This document shows positions 10,459 to 10,566 of a stretch of 10,566 nt of DNA, piece after piece. Every line of letters begins with the position of its first letter. The first letter of the stretch is position 1. The notes under the pieces were generated by a model. The model had not been told where the DNA came from. It did not search any database and was given only the letters and a program-made list of their open reading frames with translations. Position numbers and translations under genes: made by a program. Origin of the DNA: CAZGWJ01 sp964529445 (lineage in GTDB: Bacteria; Oederibacteriota; Muellerivitia; Muellerivitales; Muellerivitaceae); the NCBI GenBank assembly GCA_964529445.1, contig CAZGWJ010000090.1, forward strand, positions 1 through 10,566, in the 5' to 3' direction.

Positions 10459-10566
10459 TCAGGTCTTGGGATTGCATTTAAGAATCCTCTGCGCGAGCGG
10501 TTTGTCCTTCTCCATCCCCCGCCTCACCCAGCCAATCTGGTGGCTCACCGTGGAATAGGTCAACCC
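10459..10566 (-). CDS. C-terminal end of a RAYT/IS200-like transposase (5' end outside window)
   Basis: The minus-strand frame from the right edge to a TGA at 10459-10461 gives the last 35 residues of a protein: TYSTVSHQIGWVRRGMEK, then DKPLAQRILKCNPKT. The serine-rich helix-turn-helix start (x-YSTVSxxI), the charged helix and the DK-x-x-A-x-x-I-L-K ending are the usual C-terminal tail of REP-associated tyrosine transposases (Y1, IS200/IS605 relatives), behind the catalytic HUH domain that would lie outside the window. The sequence around the stop (GACCTGACCCC in the minus sense) is also familiar from the ends of such genes. Whether the full gene is intact cannot be seen. RAYT proteins act on REP hairpins, which is of interest because a strong hairpin lies 600 nt downstream. 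Confidence 0.6.
   Translation of the reverse strand, partial: GLTYSTVSHQIGWVRRGMEKDKPLAQRILKCNPKT

Noticed and set aside
1..10566. CRISPR array, tRNA or rRNA gene
   Set aside because: No regularly spaced repeat series, cloverleaf or rRNA-like conserved segment was found on reading both strands.

Overview
The window is GC-rich DNA from an unidentified bacterium. A secretin with a signal peptide, a lipoprotein and several signal-peptide proteins point to a Gram-negative (two-membrane) cell. The gene style would fit Acidobacteriota or a former deltaproteobacterial lineage, but nothing here fixes the phylum. There are two very different halves: a compact chromosomal block for a Tad/Flp-type pilus or secretion machine (about 1-7369), and an accessory region of all-minus-strand genes and remnants (about 7459-10566) that becomes AT-richer to the right.

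Tad half. Five plus-strand genes run head to tail, each starting inside the stop codon of the one before (ATGA overlaps at 260, 748, 1452 and 2219). They are the C-terminal end of a protein that enters from the left (perhaps TadG-like), a TadE-like pseudopilin, an unrecognised one-pass membrane protein, CpaB/RcpC and a short CpaC/RcpA secretin. A DUF192 lipoprotein gene on the minus strand ends 4 nt from the secretin stop. A second plus-strand unit then follows: an exported TPR-like protein with a strong ribosome binding site, a small exported protein of unknown function, and a single polypeptide that joins a CpaE/TadZ-like deviant-Walker ATPase to a full CpaF/TadA secretion ATPase. Together these supply the outer-membrane gate, the periplasmic secretin partner, a minor pilin and the cytoplasmic motor with its localisation ATPase. 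No Flp pilin, TadB/TadC platform proteins, prepilin peptidase or CpaD is present in the window.

Accessory half. A DUF4143 AAA ATPase gene has a near-consensus promoter only 8 nt from its start codon. A HigB/HigA-like (HI1419/HI1420-type) toxin-antitoxin pair has a perfect inverted repeat between and over its promoter elements. Between these two lie a short RHS-repeat-like fragment and an IS-end-like stretch. Further right are an AT-rich small gene of unknown function that may be an orphan immunity gene, a strong hairpin with several copies of an 8-bp word, and, at the window edge, the C-terminus of a RAYT/IS200-like transposase. The mixture of remnants, toxin-antitoxin genes and shifted base composition suggests a site of repeated insertion next to the pilus locus.

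No tRNA, rRNA or CRISPR array was seen. The strongest leads for something new are the CpaE-CpaF fusion with its two exported companions, and the possible leaderless promoters of the accessory genes.
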